The translations under genes and the position numbers were made by a program. A stretch of 64,000 bases of DNA from Drosophila pseudoobscura (Eukaryota > Arthropoda > Insecta > Diptera > Drosophilidae): NCBI RefSeq assembly GCF_009870125.1, contig NC_046681.1:20659001-20723000 (forward strand), written 5' to 3'. The stretch's first letter is position 1. Every line of letters starts with the position of its first letter. The notes below the pieces were generated by a model that was not told the DNA's origin, ran no database searches, and saw only the letters and a list, made by a program, of their open reading frames with translations. Shown one piece after another: positions 12,001 to 24,742 of the stretch.

Positions 12001-14779
12001 CAACAAGTTATATGTATGTATGTAAGTTATTTTTAGCTTAGGATCTCAAATCGTTATTACACAACTTTCTGGTTATAAGAGAGTACTTGGATACCTATAT
12101 TTAATGTTTAGTAGTGGATTCTTTGATGAACGGACATGAGAGAGCGACAGAGAGAGAGAGATGAGCATGAGCACAAAAATAATCTTAAGAAACTGAGCAA
12201 AATCCAGTAGAATATCGATTAGAATTGCGATCAAACAAATTATATAATGGAAAAAGTTCTGAGTTAGGGATATGCCAGTGCGAAATACTTGAAGTGGAAG
12301 CGATGATTGGTCGTACTGTCATCGTTTTCGGGGTAAAGGAAGCCGTCCGATTTATACATTATATATGTTTGGATAGCTAGGAATTATTCATAGTTATTTA
12401 TAGGTAGGGTAGGTATATGTTGTATGCTATATATTAGGTAGGTAGGTAGGTAGGTAGGTGGTTACACAAAAATCTTTAGCTATTTAGATTAGTTTAATAA
12501 CTTGATGCTTTCGTTTATGCTCCGAACAAAACATGTCAGTTTTTGATTTAATGTTTAGGTTTTGGTTAGTGTTTTAGTTGAGGACCTTTTTGAGTGTTTT
12601 TTTTCTGTTTGTTTTTAGCGAATTAAAGCCAATTACGAATAGATAACGAGTAATTCTTAAAGTTAGGAGTTAGATGCACGCAATATAAAATCGATTTGGT
12701 GGTTTTGGAAATGTTATTTGATTGTTTTGTTTGTTGGTTTTTTTTTTGTTTTTTAATTTTTTTGATTGTTGTTTTTTGCGAACCTGTGCTCATTGCATAA
12801 TAGAAATCACGCCACTCGTCCAGCCACACCTCGGCCACACGGGCCGCATTATGGAGCACGATTTTGGCCACGCCGCCGGGGAAGGTGTACGGCGATTTGT
12901 CACGGAACACGTGACCCACATGGGAGCAGGGTATTATTTCTAAAATGCCTCCGCATTGCCATATCTGAGGGTTATCATTGGATGTTATGTTTTTTTCTTG
13001 TTTGGTGTGTGTACGTTTTATGATTATAAAAAAGTTTTTGGTTCAATTTAAGTTAAAATTTTAAGACTTAAAAAAAATGATAAAAATAAAATAAAATAAA
13101 AAAGAATTCTTAGACTTATGGAAGGACTCTTTTTGGCCTAAAGAAAACGAAAATCATGAACGAAAACAAAAGAAGGAAAAACTATTGCGAATATTTCATG
13201 TGACTTTGCCTTACACGGAACGACATTTCCAGATTCTCGCCACCCCAAATGTCCATGCCCTCGTCGTAGGAGCCAATCTCGTAGAAGTAGTCCTTGTCGA
13301 TGGAGAACAGACCACCGGCCATCGTGGGGGTACGCAACGGAGCAGTTCTGTCGTTATTCCGACGCGACATCTCACGGGAGGGCACTCGATACCTAGGATG
13401 ATAAAGGGCAAGTTATAGTATTGGATTAACAGATAAATATCCGTAATATCCGAACCATCTAAAGTTCAGCTTCCAGTTGAAGCCTCCCCACGTCGAGTCC
13501 GAGGCTGTGATATACTCGAATGTCTCGTCCGAGATGACATCAATGATGGGGCACACAACCGTTCGACGATTCTGTACGATGCGAGCCAGCAGCGGCTCCA
13601 GCCAGCCCTCCGTGCACTCACAATGGGCATCCAGGAAGGTGATTACGTCACCGCTCACATGCTCCGCGCCCAGGAGTCGAGCACGTATCAGACCCGAACG
13701 TTTCTCTGTGCGCAGCACAAAGGTTCGTACCGGCAGCTTGGCCACATAGTCCTCCAGCTGTTTGCCCAGGAAATCTGAGATGAAAAATGTAATTATTTAT
13801 GGATTCTACAGAGCAAAGAATACCCTTGTTGCACTAGGGCAGGGTATGATGGTGTGGCATTGATTCACTGGACAAATTTCGGCTTTATTTATCATCAATT
13901 TATCAACCCAGTGGCAGCCATTATCATCAGCGAAGGCTAAAGGAAACGCCATCGTACCCCTTTCACTGGCATCATCCACCAGAATGATTTCCTTGAGCAG
14001 GGCCCGCGGCGAACGATTGATGACACTCCAGACTGTTCGTAAAAGCGTCGTCCAGGCTTCGTTATGGAATACTATCACAATTGACGTGGTGGGCAGCTTG
14101 GAGGCATAGTGCTTTCGACGACAGCTGAGGGGAAAATATTACATTTTGGATTAGTTTTCGCAGGTAGATGATTAAGGACTCACCCCTCGTGCCGGACATC
14201 GGTTAGGGAACGATTCAAGGAGATCATGTCACTGGCCAACAGATTGAATTGATTCTCCTTGAACTTCTCCTTCATGAGATCCTTCATATCCGCGGGTATC
14301 TTCACGGGTTTACCCATCTCGCCGGGCTTGCCCTTGGCCTCCTCAACGGTGGGCGCTAGGAACCATTTCTTCAGTGACACGCTGGGATATGTCATGGATA
14401 TGCCACCGGGTGCAAAGCCCTGACCCATAATCAGGGCGCTGCCCGAGTCACCATCCAAGGATTTTTCCGTATTGATTTCGTTGTCGTCCACCAGTTGATT
14501 ATCGTCCACCAGTGGCTCGGCATTGGGTAGCTACAAAAACGAAATGAAAGGCAATTAAATATCTGAAAAGGTCAAATTTCTATATGCTATTGGTAGTACC
14601 TCTACATCGAACTCCCCGGAACGCTTGCAACGCCATCCGTCCTTGCCAATGCAGTCCGAATAGCGGGTGATTAGCACAAAATCAAAGATCACCCACACCA
14701 AAGAGGTGAGCAGTACAATCCGGCAGGTATTGGAGCGCATCCGTCCGCGCATTTTTCGTGTGAAGCTCGAGAAGGTCAT
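9084..14779 (-). CDS. Pgant5: Polypeptide N-acetylgalactosaminyltransferase 5
   Basis: The coding exons are 14779-14600, 14530-14184, 14124-13958, 13774-13456, 13392-13215, one of two alternatives (12964-12784 or 10995-10815), 9729-9590, 9529-9296 and 9230-9084. They join in phase to 630 residues with either alternative. The enzyme is a type II Golgi protein that adds the first GalNAc to Ser/Thr of mucin-type glycoproteins. Features: short basic tail, membrane anchor at about 20-38 ([17 protein letters not shown]), stem, GT-A domain with [10 protein letters not shown] near 191-200, the metal-binding DAH at 280-282, the GalNAc-T motif [13 protein letters not shown] just before residue 397, the catalytic loop in the alternative exon, and a C-terminal ricin-type lectin domain from about 500 (CLD at 513-515; two GGNQ repeats). 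The donor of the exon ending at 13456 is an unusual GTTCGG. The acceptor at 15371 shows that a noncoding exon lies upstream. Confidence 0.93.
9730..10814 (-). other. Pgant5 intron after alternative exon A
   Basis: AT-rich noncoding sequence with a purine-rich run near 10325-10400 and a GGTTTTGGTTTT tract near 10750-10800. No gene is seen. Confidence 0.7.
10815..10995 (-). other. Pgant5: Pgant5 alternative exon A (distal of the mutually exclusive pair)
   Basis: 181 nt, phase 0 to 1, flanked by TTCAG and GTTAAC. It encodes 60 residues starting [20 protein letters not shown], with the loop [15 protein letters not shown], and ends KEFYYSFYP. It is 63 percent identical (38 of 60) to exon B at 12784-12964, has the same length and phase, and ends at the same point in the protein. 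Using both would shift the frame. Confidence 0.88.
10996..12783 (-). other. Pgant5 intron between the mutually exclusive exons
   Basis: 1.8 kb of noncoding sequence. It contains five exact TAACGAGT octamers (plus-strand starts 11393, 11540, 11768, 11810 and 12644), several near copies, and a (GGTA)n run at about 12435-12459. No ORF is credible. Confidence 0.75.
12435..12459. repeat. (GGTA)n microsatellite
   Basis: About six GGTA units in the intron between the Pgant5 alternative exons. Confidence 0.9.
12784..12964 (-). other. Pgant5: Pgant5 alternative exon B (proximal of the mutually exclusive pair)
   Basis: 181 nt, phase 0 to 1, flanked by CCTCAG and GTTCGC. It encodes 60 residues starting [20 protein letters not shown], with the loop [15 protein letters not shown], and ends RDFYYAMST. 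The conserved PYTFPGG, the His before it and the EVWLD segment are intact, so it looks functional rather than decayed. Confidence 0.88.
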
Positions 14780-15370
14780 GTTTGCTGTTTGTTTGTTTGT
14801 TTTTTCTTTTCTTTTCTGTTAACTATCGATAAGGGGCTTTCGGTTCGTTAGCCGTTGATTGGTTTGTATTTCTGATGATGTGGTGGTGGTCTGGTTTTGC
14901 TTTCTTTTTTATTCCTCACAGAACATGTTGTTTAAATCCTGATTCTAGTAGCTCTGTTTGTCGATATGTTGATTAATGGTTGCCTTATGTTTTAAAAAAA
15001 TGTTGTTTCTGTTGCGATTTATGTTTGTGTTTCATTCGGTTGTATCAGACTTTTATCGCTCCCTCAAGCGTGAAATTTGTTTTAGTTTAAAATTGTTTGT
15101 TTATTGGCACATATGGGAGCACTTCTCATCTTTCTCTGTCGTCGTCGTTGGTCTGTGTGTTGCCTTCTCTCATGGCTTCTCGCCATCAAGGGGTGTTATG
15201 CTCCTCTCACAATTCACGATCGCTAATCCATTGAGGCGACATCCAGGTCCAGTATCGCCTCGGCCAGCTCTCAGGCCCGGACCAACAGTCTCCAACAGCC
15301 GTCTATCGTTCCTCAGTTCACGCTCTCTCTCTCCCTCTCTCTCTCCAAAGACCTTGGGCTATTATTTAAC
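14780..15370 (-). other. Pgant5: Pgant5 5'UTR part of the first coding exon
   Basis: On the minus strand a strong acceptor with a long pyrimidine tract (GGCTTTCTTTGCAG) ends at 15371, and no acceptor is seen nearer the ATG at 14779. The exon would therefore carry about 590 nt of leader. It contains a DRE-like TATCGATA at 14824-14831 and CT-rich tracts near 15325-15350. Confidence 0.6.
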
Positions 15371-16296
15371 TGCAAAGAAAGCCAAACGAAACAAAAACTA
15401 TGATAAATCACATCGAGATAATGAGAAAATGAAAGTTATGAGATTTCATATTTTCAGCCATGGTTCCATAACAATATAATCTCTTTTTTTTTTGTGGCTC
15501 GATAATCAGATAAATAATCCACAATTTATTATTGTTTTTATGTTCAATTGTGATTTGCTTTTGGCAAAAAGTCACGAATCATTCTCTCGAGACTAAATAA
15601 TTAATTGGCAAATAAATGTGTGTAGTTTCACCCCCTCCCTCCACCCCACACACCGGGTACACCCGCCAACATTGGTTCTCCCTCTATAATTTCGTTGGGT
15701 TAACAGTGGAACGTATTTGATTACATTAACAGATCAAGCGAATGTTAATTTGTGGAGCGTATGCACTGCCTGCCATTTCTTTACATTACTTCAATTAACA
15801 TAGAACTGTTAAGTGATATTTTTAACCTTTTATTAATCGGTCGTATGACATCAGGCTTCATTTGGAAGCTGACGTGCAATGTCTGCCACCACCAAGTGGC
15901 CAAAACGAAACCCAAGTCAAAACATTTTACGCGAGGAGCCCAGGCAGAACCGGCACCGAGCGTGACACGCGAATCGTATAACAACCGTACCGATCGCTTA
16001 CATGCAAGATAGACAGGTGTTAGACCAATAATTGAGGAAAATTAAAAAATAATTCAAATATCTAAGCATGCATCTAAAATGAAAATATTTCTACGAATTA
16101 CAAGAAAAATATGTTAGTTTTAGTAATTTCAGAGAGGGGTTAAAGAATATTATTTTTATGGGTAAAAAGCTTATACAAAGAATAATTTGATTTCCCAACA
16201 GCAATCTGTATAGTTTCATTACATTTGTGTAATTAGCAGAGGCTTAACAGCTAAATCATGTTAATAAGCGGTGCCCTTTACACGCTTGACAGAGCC

Positions 16297-16314
16297 TTAA
16301 CATGAACATGTTAA
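16297..16314. repeat. Palindrome TTAACATG-AA-CATGTTAA
   Basis: Perfect 8-bp arms separated by two bases, read directly, within a cluster of TTAACA/TGTTAA words in the Pgant5 intron. Confidence 0.8.
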
Positions 16315-16918
16315 TTGTCGTGTGCCTAAAAGAGCGAGGGAGTACTTAACAGTGCATTAACATGTCAATCGTGGGAGATAACACTAGGAGCAAGAATATT
16401 TCTTTGTCAGGGTAATACATACCATATAATAATAATCTAATCCTTGTGGGTTTCTTTTCTCAATTACAAATACAAATTTGTACACAATTTATCTACTATA
16501 TAAAAATTCTTAATTTCCTATAAATTTATCTTGGTCTTCCCATTGCTAGACCAAGATATTCTCAACTATTTGCCAATCTATTAGATAACAATAATAGATT
16601 TGGGGACTGCCTAATGCATCCATTTAAAATCTCATTTAAACCTCGAACGAAGAGAGCACATCTGTATGTCTTTACTTTGTCGCATATTTTTTCAATCTCT
16701 ATTTTCAAAGCACCAACAAATCGATTTGTTCTATTCATTTCCCCCCCATACAACAAATATTGAATAAAATTCTATGGAAAAAGTCAATTTGTCCGAAGAA
16801 AGCAAATATAATACATGCAGAATACAAAAGATACAAACATCTCAATTATTTTCATTTGCATTGATACTTTTTGTTATTCCATATAAGAATCAAGCCCCGC
16901 AAGCCCCTCTTTATATGG

Positions 16919-16919
16919 G

Positions 16920-16950
<31 letters not shown>
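16919..16950. repeat. (CA)n microsatellite
   Basis: About 12 CA units followed by interrupted CA. Confidence 0.9.
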
Positions 16951-19282
16951 CACACATTTCCCATGCAAATGGCACACATCTGCATCGATAAATCGAATCA
17001 AAGCTTCAATTTCAATACCTCTTTTCCGGCTTTAGGATACGTTGGGGCTCTGTTGCTGGATCTCTGACTCTGGCTCTGGCTCCCACCGCAAATATCTCTG
17101 AATCTCGTGCCTGCACACCCAAATGCCAACGGCATCAAAAGGAGGAAGAAAAACAGTATTTCAAATGCCGTTTTGGCCAAAAAATTCCATTGACAAAGGT
17201 CATAGTCACACAAGGCAGCAGTCAGGCGCAAACCGAGTCAGAAGCAACAGCAGCACAAGAGGGCAACAGCAACAGCAACGGCAGAGGCCGCAGCAGAGAC
17301 GAGGTGGCATCAAGCAGACGACAAACAGACAAACAACAAGCCAAACGAGAGCTGCTGCTGCTGCCGCCGCTGCTGTCGAGAGTGCGAGAGCTACAGAAAA
17401 AGCGCAACAACTCTTAACGGTATTTTGCCAGGGCTTTTCAGCTGGCTTTCTTTGCATGCCCTGGAGGCGGGAGGGTAGACACAGATTTACAAGACGTTTG
17501 TAGCCCAGAGAAAGAATCATATAGAATCAAATACATGCCTCGCTGGGCAAAATTTCCCATAAACGAATGGATCAAAAACTCTCTAACCCGATTATACCAC
17601 TGGGATCAATGAATATCTTGGCTTTATAAATCTCGTGGATTACCACAGGCAACTATTCTATGATCCAACTGTCCATATCAGCGCTGGGCAGGCTCTTGGT
17701 CTATTTTGTTTTTGCACTCTCGGCCGTAAAAACACGTTTGTTTTCTTAGCGGTCTGTCAATGAGAGTGGGTATGTCTGATCTACGAAATCTCTTCAAAAA
17801 TCCCCTCCCTAGGGTATCCAAACCTCGACTCAGCTAAAGCCCTGCTTCGAACACTATTTTTGCCTTTTTTTGCTTTTCTGTTGGCGCTCACATAACGTGC
17901 ATTTGAATCATTCATAAGGCATGCGACGTCGTCGTTGAGCTTCGCTCTTGCCAAACTAGACAAGAGTCGAGTCGAGTCGTCTCCGGGAGTCTGAAAAAAA
18001 CCCGTTTCCCACCATCACGTTGCACGCACACTTGTATGTACCACCAGGCACAGATCCGGGAGGGCGCAGAGGCAGGGCAAGGGGCAAGGCAAGTCAAGGC
18101 AAGGCCGTAGGGGATAAGGAGGCTCTAGAGTGAACACTCTGTTAAAATATGCAATTGCATGTACGAGAGGAGACCCCACACACCACAGAGACCCCAAAGT
18201 GGGGAGAAGAGAACTTCAGCTGCTGCTGCTGCTGCTGCACACAGGAGTGGCCCATCGTCGGGGATCATCAATAATAAATTTAAAAAAGCGGCAAATGAAA
18301 ATAACACAAAAAGGAAATTCCAGCATTTCTTTTTATAATTACACTTTTACAGGGAAGCTTTTTCGTAAGCGGTGTAGTCACACGGTTAAAACTGTACTCA
18401 AAAAACAACAAGAAAAAACATTCAAATTGAATCCCATTTTCAATGGCCCGATCTGCGAGTGCATTTAAATTTATTAATAATTCAAAATGTACTCGTATTT
18501 CAATGAAATCACTTAAAAACAGGAACCAGATGATACCGTAAAAATGTTTATGTATTTGTGAGTCAATACGTGACTGAAATTTGGAAGAAAGACTTTTTTG
18601 AATATGAATTTTAATTAAATAAAATTTCCACCCGTATCATATTGCAGTGACAACTCTTTTTGCGAACTCTGTATTTGTTTTATATATAGGATTCGAAATG
18701 TATGTATAGTACAAAGATTTATATACATAAATTTACATACATTTGTGTTTAAATCAAAGTCAATTCTATTCGCAAACAGAGTATTTAATTTAAATTATAA
18801 ATTGAGTTTCATTGAAAATTTCCTATGAAAATTTCTTTATTTAAGAAGAAATATGAAAAGCATTTATGTAAATGAATTTCTTTGGGAATATTTCAATCAA
18901 AACCTAACCACGATTACGTATGTGTACGATTAAACGCCTCGCGCGTCATGCCGCAGCGCCCCTCGGTCTCAGTTTCTTCCTGCGTTGCCCGACGGGCAGT
19001 CCTAATACGTACAGCCTTTTTTCAAGGGTATTTAAAAACCCACATATTAAGAAATCCAACCATAAAACAACATATTCATTAAATATGTTCTTTAAATTTG
19101 ATTTGCTTTTATCTTGTGTTGTTTTATTCGAATTAATCAAATTGTAACAGCTCTGCTTTCACACGCTTGTTTTGTGCTCCTGACATTTATTTTCATTTGC
19201 AGAACGATGATGTATGTACATTTTTTATGCGATAGACAATTCAATTACAATTATGTCAAATGAATACATTTTACAATTTGTG

Positions 19283-19320
19283 GGTGTGTGTGTGTGTGTG
19301 TGTGTGTGTTTTGTGTGTGT
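19283..19320. repeat. (GT)n microsatellite
   Basis: About 17 GT units with one TTTT interruption. A (GA)n tract follows at 19391-19408. Confidence 0.9.
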
Positions 19321-20596
19321 TCAGCTTGAAAATCATAATTGGCATCTGGGTAAAATGTTGAAATGCAATTATCCACACAGACAGGCACAGCGAGAGAGAG
19401 AGAGAGAGTGAGAAAGGGGGGGTGGGTGGAGCACCAGTCATGCTTTGTGAACTGCTAATTGACAGGTAATCAGGTTTGCCCGATGAACAAAAAATAACAA
19501 ACAACATCGTTTTCAGGTGGGATAACAAGTAGAGCGAAAATTAGAAGCGCCAGTGCCAGGTGCCAGGTGCCGGCTCCCAGAAAGAGAGTGAAAAAAGAGT
19601 GAAATTTGCCCTCTTTTCAACTCCAAAATCAATGTTAGTTTTTTTGGAGCTTAAGAATTTTCATTTTTTGTTCCTATGCAAATTCAATTACAATGAAATT
19701 CGCATGACTTCCCATACCTATTTATCAATGAAAATTGAGAAGTCATTTGAACTGTTTTACTCCGAAAGCACTTTCGATTCAATAGTTTTTTTTCGTATAG
19801 TATATTTTTGCCATAAGTACTCTGCAAATTATACTTTTTCTCTCTTAATTGATACGAATTTCCACTGTAAATTCTACTATTTCACACCATAAATCACTTC
19901 CGATTTTATCTGGAAATTAGCACAAACCCTATAGCTCCCATACTTATTGTTAGATTTTCTATTCAATATTCGAATTCAGAAAATAATCTCTCCTATTCTC
20001 AAATGAACTTTAGCTTGGAATAAATAAAATAAAATTGAGCCTATAAATTGCAAAGAGAATCATTCACTGTTTCATAGTAAAACTCCCATAAGGATTCAAA
20101 TTAAATACAATTTTGTAATACATCTGTGCCATCCTAAAATGTCAGATGTACATCGATGCTCCTCTAAGTATTATTTATACCATTAGTATTAATTTATAAT
20201 TAGTTTGTTTTATACTCCATAATAATTGTGTTCTTTCTTACTTAAGAGTTGCATTCGCCAAAGCAAACTCTAATTCAACCACAATAAAAACTCTTCGGCT
20301 TGGAAACGCATCAAAGATTTTCATAATAAAATTCTCATAAAAATTAATCATTGTTAACCGTTCTCTTGTCAATAAACAACTACATTAAACTATTATCTGA
20401 TAACCATATTTATTAAATCTACATTAGCACTTAATTATAATTCAATTTAAAAGCAATTGTAGCAACAGCAGGCCGCGGCTGTCGGCGCGCACTCAAGAGG
20501 AAGACCAAGAAAGGAACAGAAACAGCAAAACAGAAGCAAAACAACAGTTACAGGCAGGGCAACAAATGTAAGCATCATGAAAGAAAGACTCGACCA

Positions 20597-20620
20597 GAGA
20601 GAGAGAGAGAGAGAGAGAGC
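20597..20620. repeat. (GA)n microsatellite
   Basis: About 11 GA units in the Pgant5 intron. Confidence 0.9.
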
Positions 20621-22277
20621 GCGGGAGAGTGTTCGGGCGGCACAGTGTTCGGAAATTGATATGAAACGAAAATTAAGACATTCTACTGCCTAAGGATTTG
20701 CCATAGGAAAACAAATCAAGACTGATTGAGCTTTGGTTTCTATTCCATGAAGCACCATTCTCTTCTGACAATGATTGAAATCAAAGAGGTAGTATTTGTG
20801 CTGGATATATTTATATATGTACCTAATTTATAAGATCGGTAGGTAATTGGCATTCAAAAAGTTCTTAGAAATGTCTCATTTCATAATTCATTGCGCGTTT
20901 TCAGCCCACTGTTTCGGTCGGACCGGCGACGACAACAAAATTGATGATTTATGTATGACAATCGGCTTCAATTGTAGAACGGGACGGCGCTGCCGGCATC
21001 GCTGAACTTGAACGTTGATTTCTCTCTCTGTTTCTCTCGCTCTTTCGCCCGATGGTGGGTGGGCCGCTGTTGTGTCGATAAGCATTTGTTCGGTTCGTGT
21101 TTGCTCGTTAGTTCGCACTTGTGCCTTCAAGTTTTTGCTTTATGGCCCCCGTTACTGCATTGCGCCAGCAAAAAAAATGTTTTTAATTTAATTTTCTAGA
21201 ATTTTTAATTAAAATAGAGAGCGCTGCGCGGACACACACACGCACACACGCACGCACAACTATCTGCAGCACGTAGCAGCGTAACCATTCAAAAACTGTC
21301 AAACTGCCATAAAAATAGTTCAATTTTCTCTTGCACTCCCCCCTGCCCCACCCCCTCAAGCCACTCAATCTATCTACCTTTTTTTCGCTGGTTTCTATCG
21401 TCGGGAAGCGGAAGCTAACATTTTTTACAAGAGGTAAGGAGCATGGGATGGCAATGGCACTCTGAAAGCTTTTTAAGCTTTCCTGTTTATTGCTACTGAT
21501 AACGTAGGGAGGGGGGCGTAAAAGGCGTGGCAAACTATACCGAGGGTACAGTGCAATATGCTATGAATAAGAATACAAAGAAGGCACAGAAGTAGAATGA
21601 AAGAAATCGGTATGTACTTTGGTTTTATTTGTTAAATTTAGTAAATAAATATTCAAGAGATTTTGAATGTCTGTTTATTTGAAAGAGCTTTGATAAAAGA
21701 CTGAAAAATCTACCTTCGATATGAAACGTTTTTATACCATAAGTATTATTAATCTTTAATAGAAAACGATTAAATTTGTACATTAATAAACTTTTCTTTT
21801 AAATATTTTGTGTTTTTTTTTTAAAGATTTTATAGAGTTTTTTAAGAATTTTATAGAGACCAGACCTGCAAAAATACCTCTTCTTATTTTTTTTACAAAA
21901 CATAATGATTTTTTAGAGTAATGGCTTCAGTTTGAGTTTAGTTTTATTTAGTAATTAGAATATTTCCAACTGAAAACAACATGAAATTTTCTACTTTTTC
22001 TCGCCTAAAATGTCTCAAGATTAACGAGGTGTCCGTTCACTTATGGGAAATATGCACACGTAATCAACGAAATTCGGGTGATTCTACGAATGTCCACCAA
22101 AAAAAATCCTTTACCTCCAACTTATTGACTATTTCTTTAGTTTTAGCTGCAAGACTTTCCATTTACTAAATCAAATTGTACGCTACCGAATCTCTACTGT
22201 ATTCCATACAGGTTCGTGCGTGTCTGTGGGTTAACTGCACTTGTGCACAACACTTAGCACGCTTGTTGAGTGTCATT

Positions 22278-22291
22278 GGCAGGCAGGCGGG

Positions 22292-22322
<31 letters not shown>

Positions 22323-22323
22323 C
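22278..22323. repeat. (GGCA)n microsatellite
   Basis: About eleven GGCA units with one GGCG variant. Confidence 0.9.
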
Positions 22324-24718
22324 AGCCGGCAGCCGACGGCCACGCCATCAACGCGCGCGCTCAGAGCGCACAGCGATGTGCACTCTAAAAAGAGCAAAGC
22401 AATTAATTTGATGAAAATCTGTGTCAACTTTTAGTGGGAAATTCTTTGGCCAACGCCGACGGAAGGCGGAAGAGCCACGGCCCAGCCAGAGAGCCCCCCT
22501 CCCCACTACTAAAAGATAACAAGATCAAATCGAACCTGTTTGGCACTTGAAAGGCAACATTTTATTCCACTCTCGAGAAATCTCTGCACGGCCTGCCTTA
22601 CGCCTGTAGCTGGCAATCACAATTTTGAAGCAATTTATTAATGAATTGGCGGCTGGTTGTGTTTTGCGGCGAAGGTCGCATGCCCCCTCCACCCCACCCC
22701 TTCCTCTCTGATCAGCTGTGACTGCTGCCACGACAACGAGTTCACTCGTATGGGAACAATAGCTATTGCAATAATTGGGGCCCGGCAACATCGTTGTGAC
22801 AATGCTTACAAAATGAAATTGTAACACAAAATGCAATTAAAAGTGCATAAAAAAATTAACACAAAATAAATCTAGCCGAAGCTTTTGATACCCTTCTTTC
22901 TGGTTGTATTCTTGGACATACTCTTTAGCAGCATACGCTTCAGTCCCAAGTGACGGAGCATCAATGTGCCGTGTCATGAAGGATCTTTTGGTAGCAAGAA
23001 CGTACCCTACAAGATTGATTGTTTTTATTGGGACCTTTAGGTGGGGAGAATGCACCCATCATGTGGCCAAAACGATAGCAAGTTGATTCTAGGAAGAAAC
23101 GCATTCCACCTGACGGTGGATCGACGGATTGTCTCTATGATACCTATGGCCATGTGAAATGCTAAGTGTAAAATCTAATAATTACTTGTTTTGTATCTTA
23201 AAAAAACATAATCATTGAGGGCTATGGCAGTACATGGCATCCCAAAACATACCAAACAAAGGGTGATTTACTTTTATAACGCCTGATGTTGTTTAACAGT
23301 CAACAAAAACGACACCAAAGTATTGTTTTCCGATTGAACAAACAATTTTCAGGTGATCTATTCGGAGAAAGGATATAAATTGGCACTGAATTACAAGCAC
23401 CCCCTCTGAGAGGGTATACAAAAAAAAAACCGCAACAGGAAAATGAAAGCAAACCAAAAGCAAAACAGTGCAAAACAATTTGGAAAACGTAAGCAATTAA
23501 ATGCAATTAATGAAATTGTACAATTAAGAGAGTCGTTTGCTGACCAGACGATGATGACCGACCGAGGCGACCTGTTATTATCGCTTCCCAGGGGCCCCCA
23601 CAAATGACAGGCAACATCTGCCTTTTGTTTTTTACAACCGCATTGTGGGAAGGGGATTCACGTGAAAACCATTTATCACACGCTGATTTAACCCTCGTTT
23701 CACTCAGTTTATGACACTTCAAATGCGAAATCTTTTGATTCGCGAGTGTTTCCATCGAAAAGTCATTCTTTTGAAATCTGTTATGCTGAAAGAGGTCCAT
23801 CAAATCGAATGATTTTATTAAAATTTAGTCAAAGTCAAATCAAAAAGTGGTTTGGGAAAAGATCGGTAGTATTGAAGATTAATAGTAACATAATTGGTGC
23901 TTTAAAAAAATATTAGAAAAATATGAGTCCCCCCTTTGTAAGGATGCTAATTGAGTAAGGCCGCATTCGTCAAATGAAGGGTTTATTTTTAGTAGAAATT
24001 TCCCATAAGCGAAAGGATACCCCTATTACGACTGAAACACAAAACGAGTTACCCTCGCCCCGGATTGTGGACTAAATTTGTAAATTAGGGGAATTTTTAG
24101 GATTTATGTGAAGAAAAATCTGTAATATTTGCATATTATAGGAAACAAACACAACATTTGAGAAGCATATTCCTTGAATTTTTCCTGTAATTTTTGATTT
24201 GAATGCATAAACGTGGCCAAAAGTAAATTTACTGGACATTTCGGAAGGCCTTGCCAATGCTTATTCTTAAGGAAATGTTTCTTTGAAGAAGAATACCAAA
24301 AGAAGACGTCATAAAGGGGATCTGTTGTCCCCTTTGGATTCAATAAAGGATACTCTGGACATGTTTAAATGCACTAAACTAGAACTAAAGAGTTCTATTC
24401 CTCCTATAATCTCAAAACCCATTGAATAGATAGCGCCACCTTGTAAGTAATAAAACCAATCAATTTGCAGCATGAAACAATGATGCATTTTATTCATCAT
24501 CGATAGGAAATTCCCTGTAATCCGCATGGCTTCCACACGGCTTCCACACGTTGATTTGCATACCAGAAATACCTGCTGCACACACACACATAAATTAATC
24601 ATTTTGATGCCCCAGCATGCTGCCCTGCCATGCCTCCATAATAAATAAATCACTCGAGTTTAAGTTGAGCCACGAAAATACTTTGTATAATTAAGTGCGC
24701 TCATTTGAGGCATCCACA

Positions 24719-24742
24719 CACACGCACACACACACACACACG
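24719..24742. repeat. (CA)n microsatellite
   Basis: CA repeat with one CG interruption. Confidence 0.85.

Noticed and set aside
14976..15479. 167-codon plus-strand frame with Ser/Pro-rich middle
   Set aside because: It is antisense to the Pgant5 5'UTR exon and its composition follows CT-rich tracts; no splice or promoter support.
22278..22323. Tandem array considered as CRISPR or minisatellite
   Set aside because: Units are 4 bp without spacers; a simple microsatellite in eukaryotic DNA.
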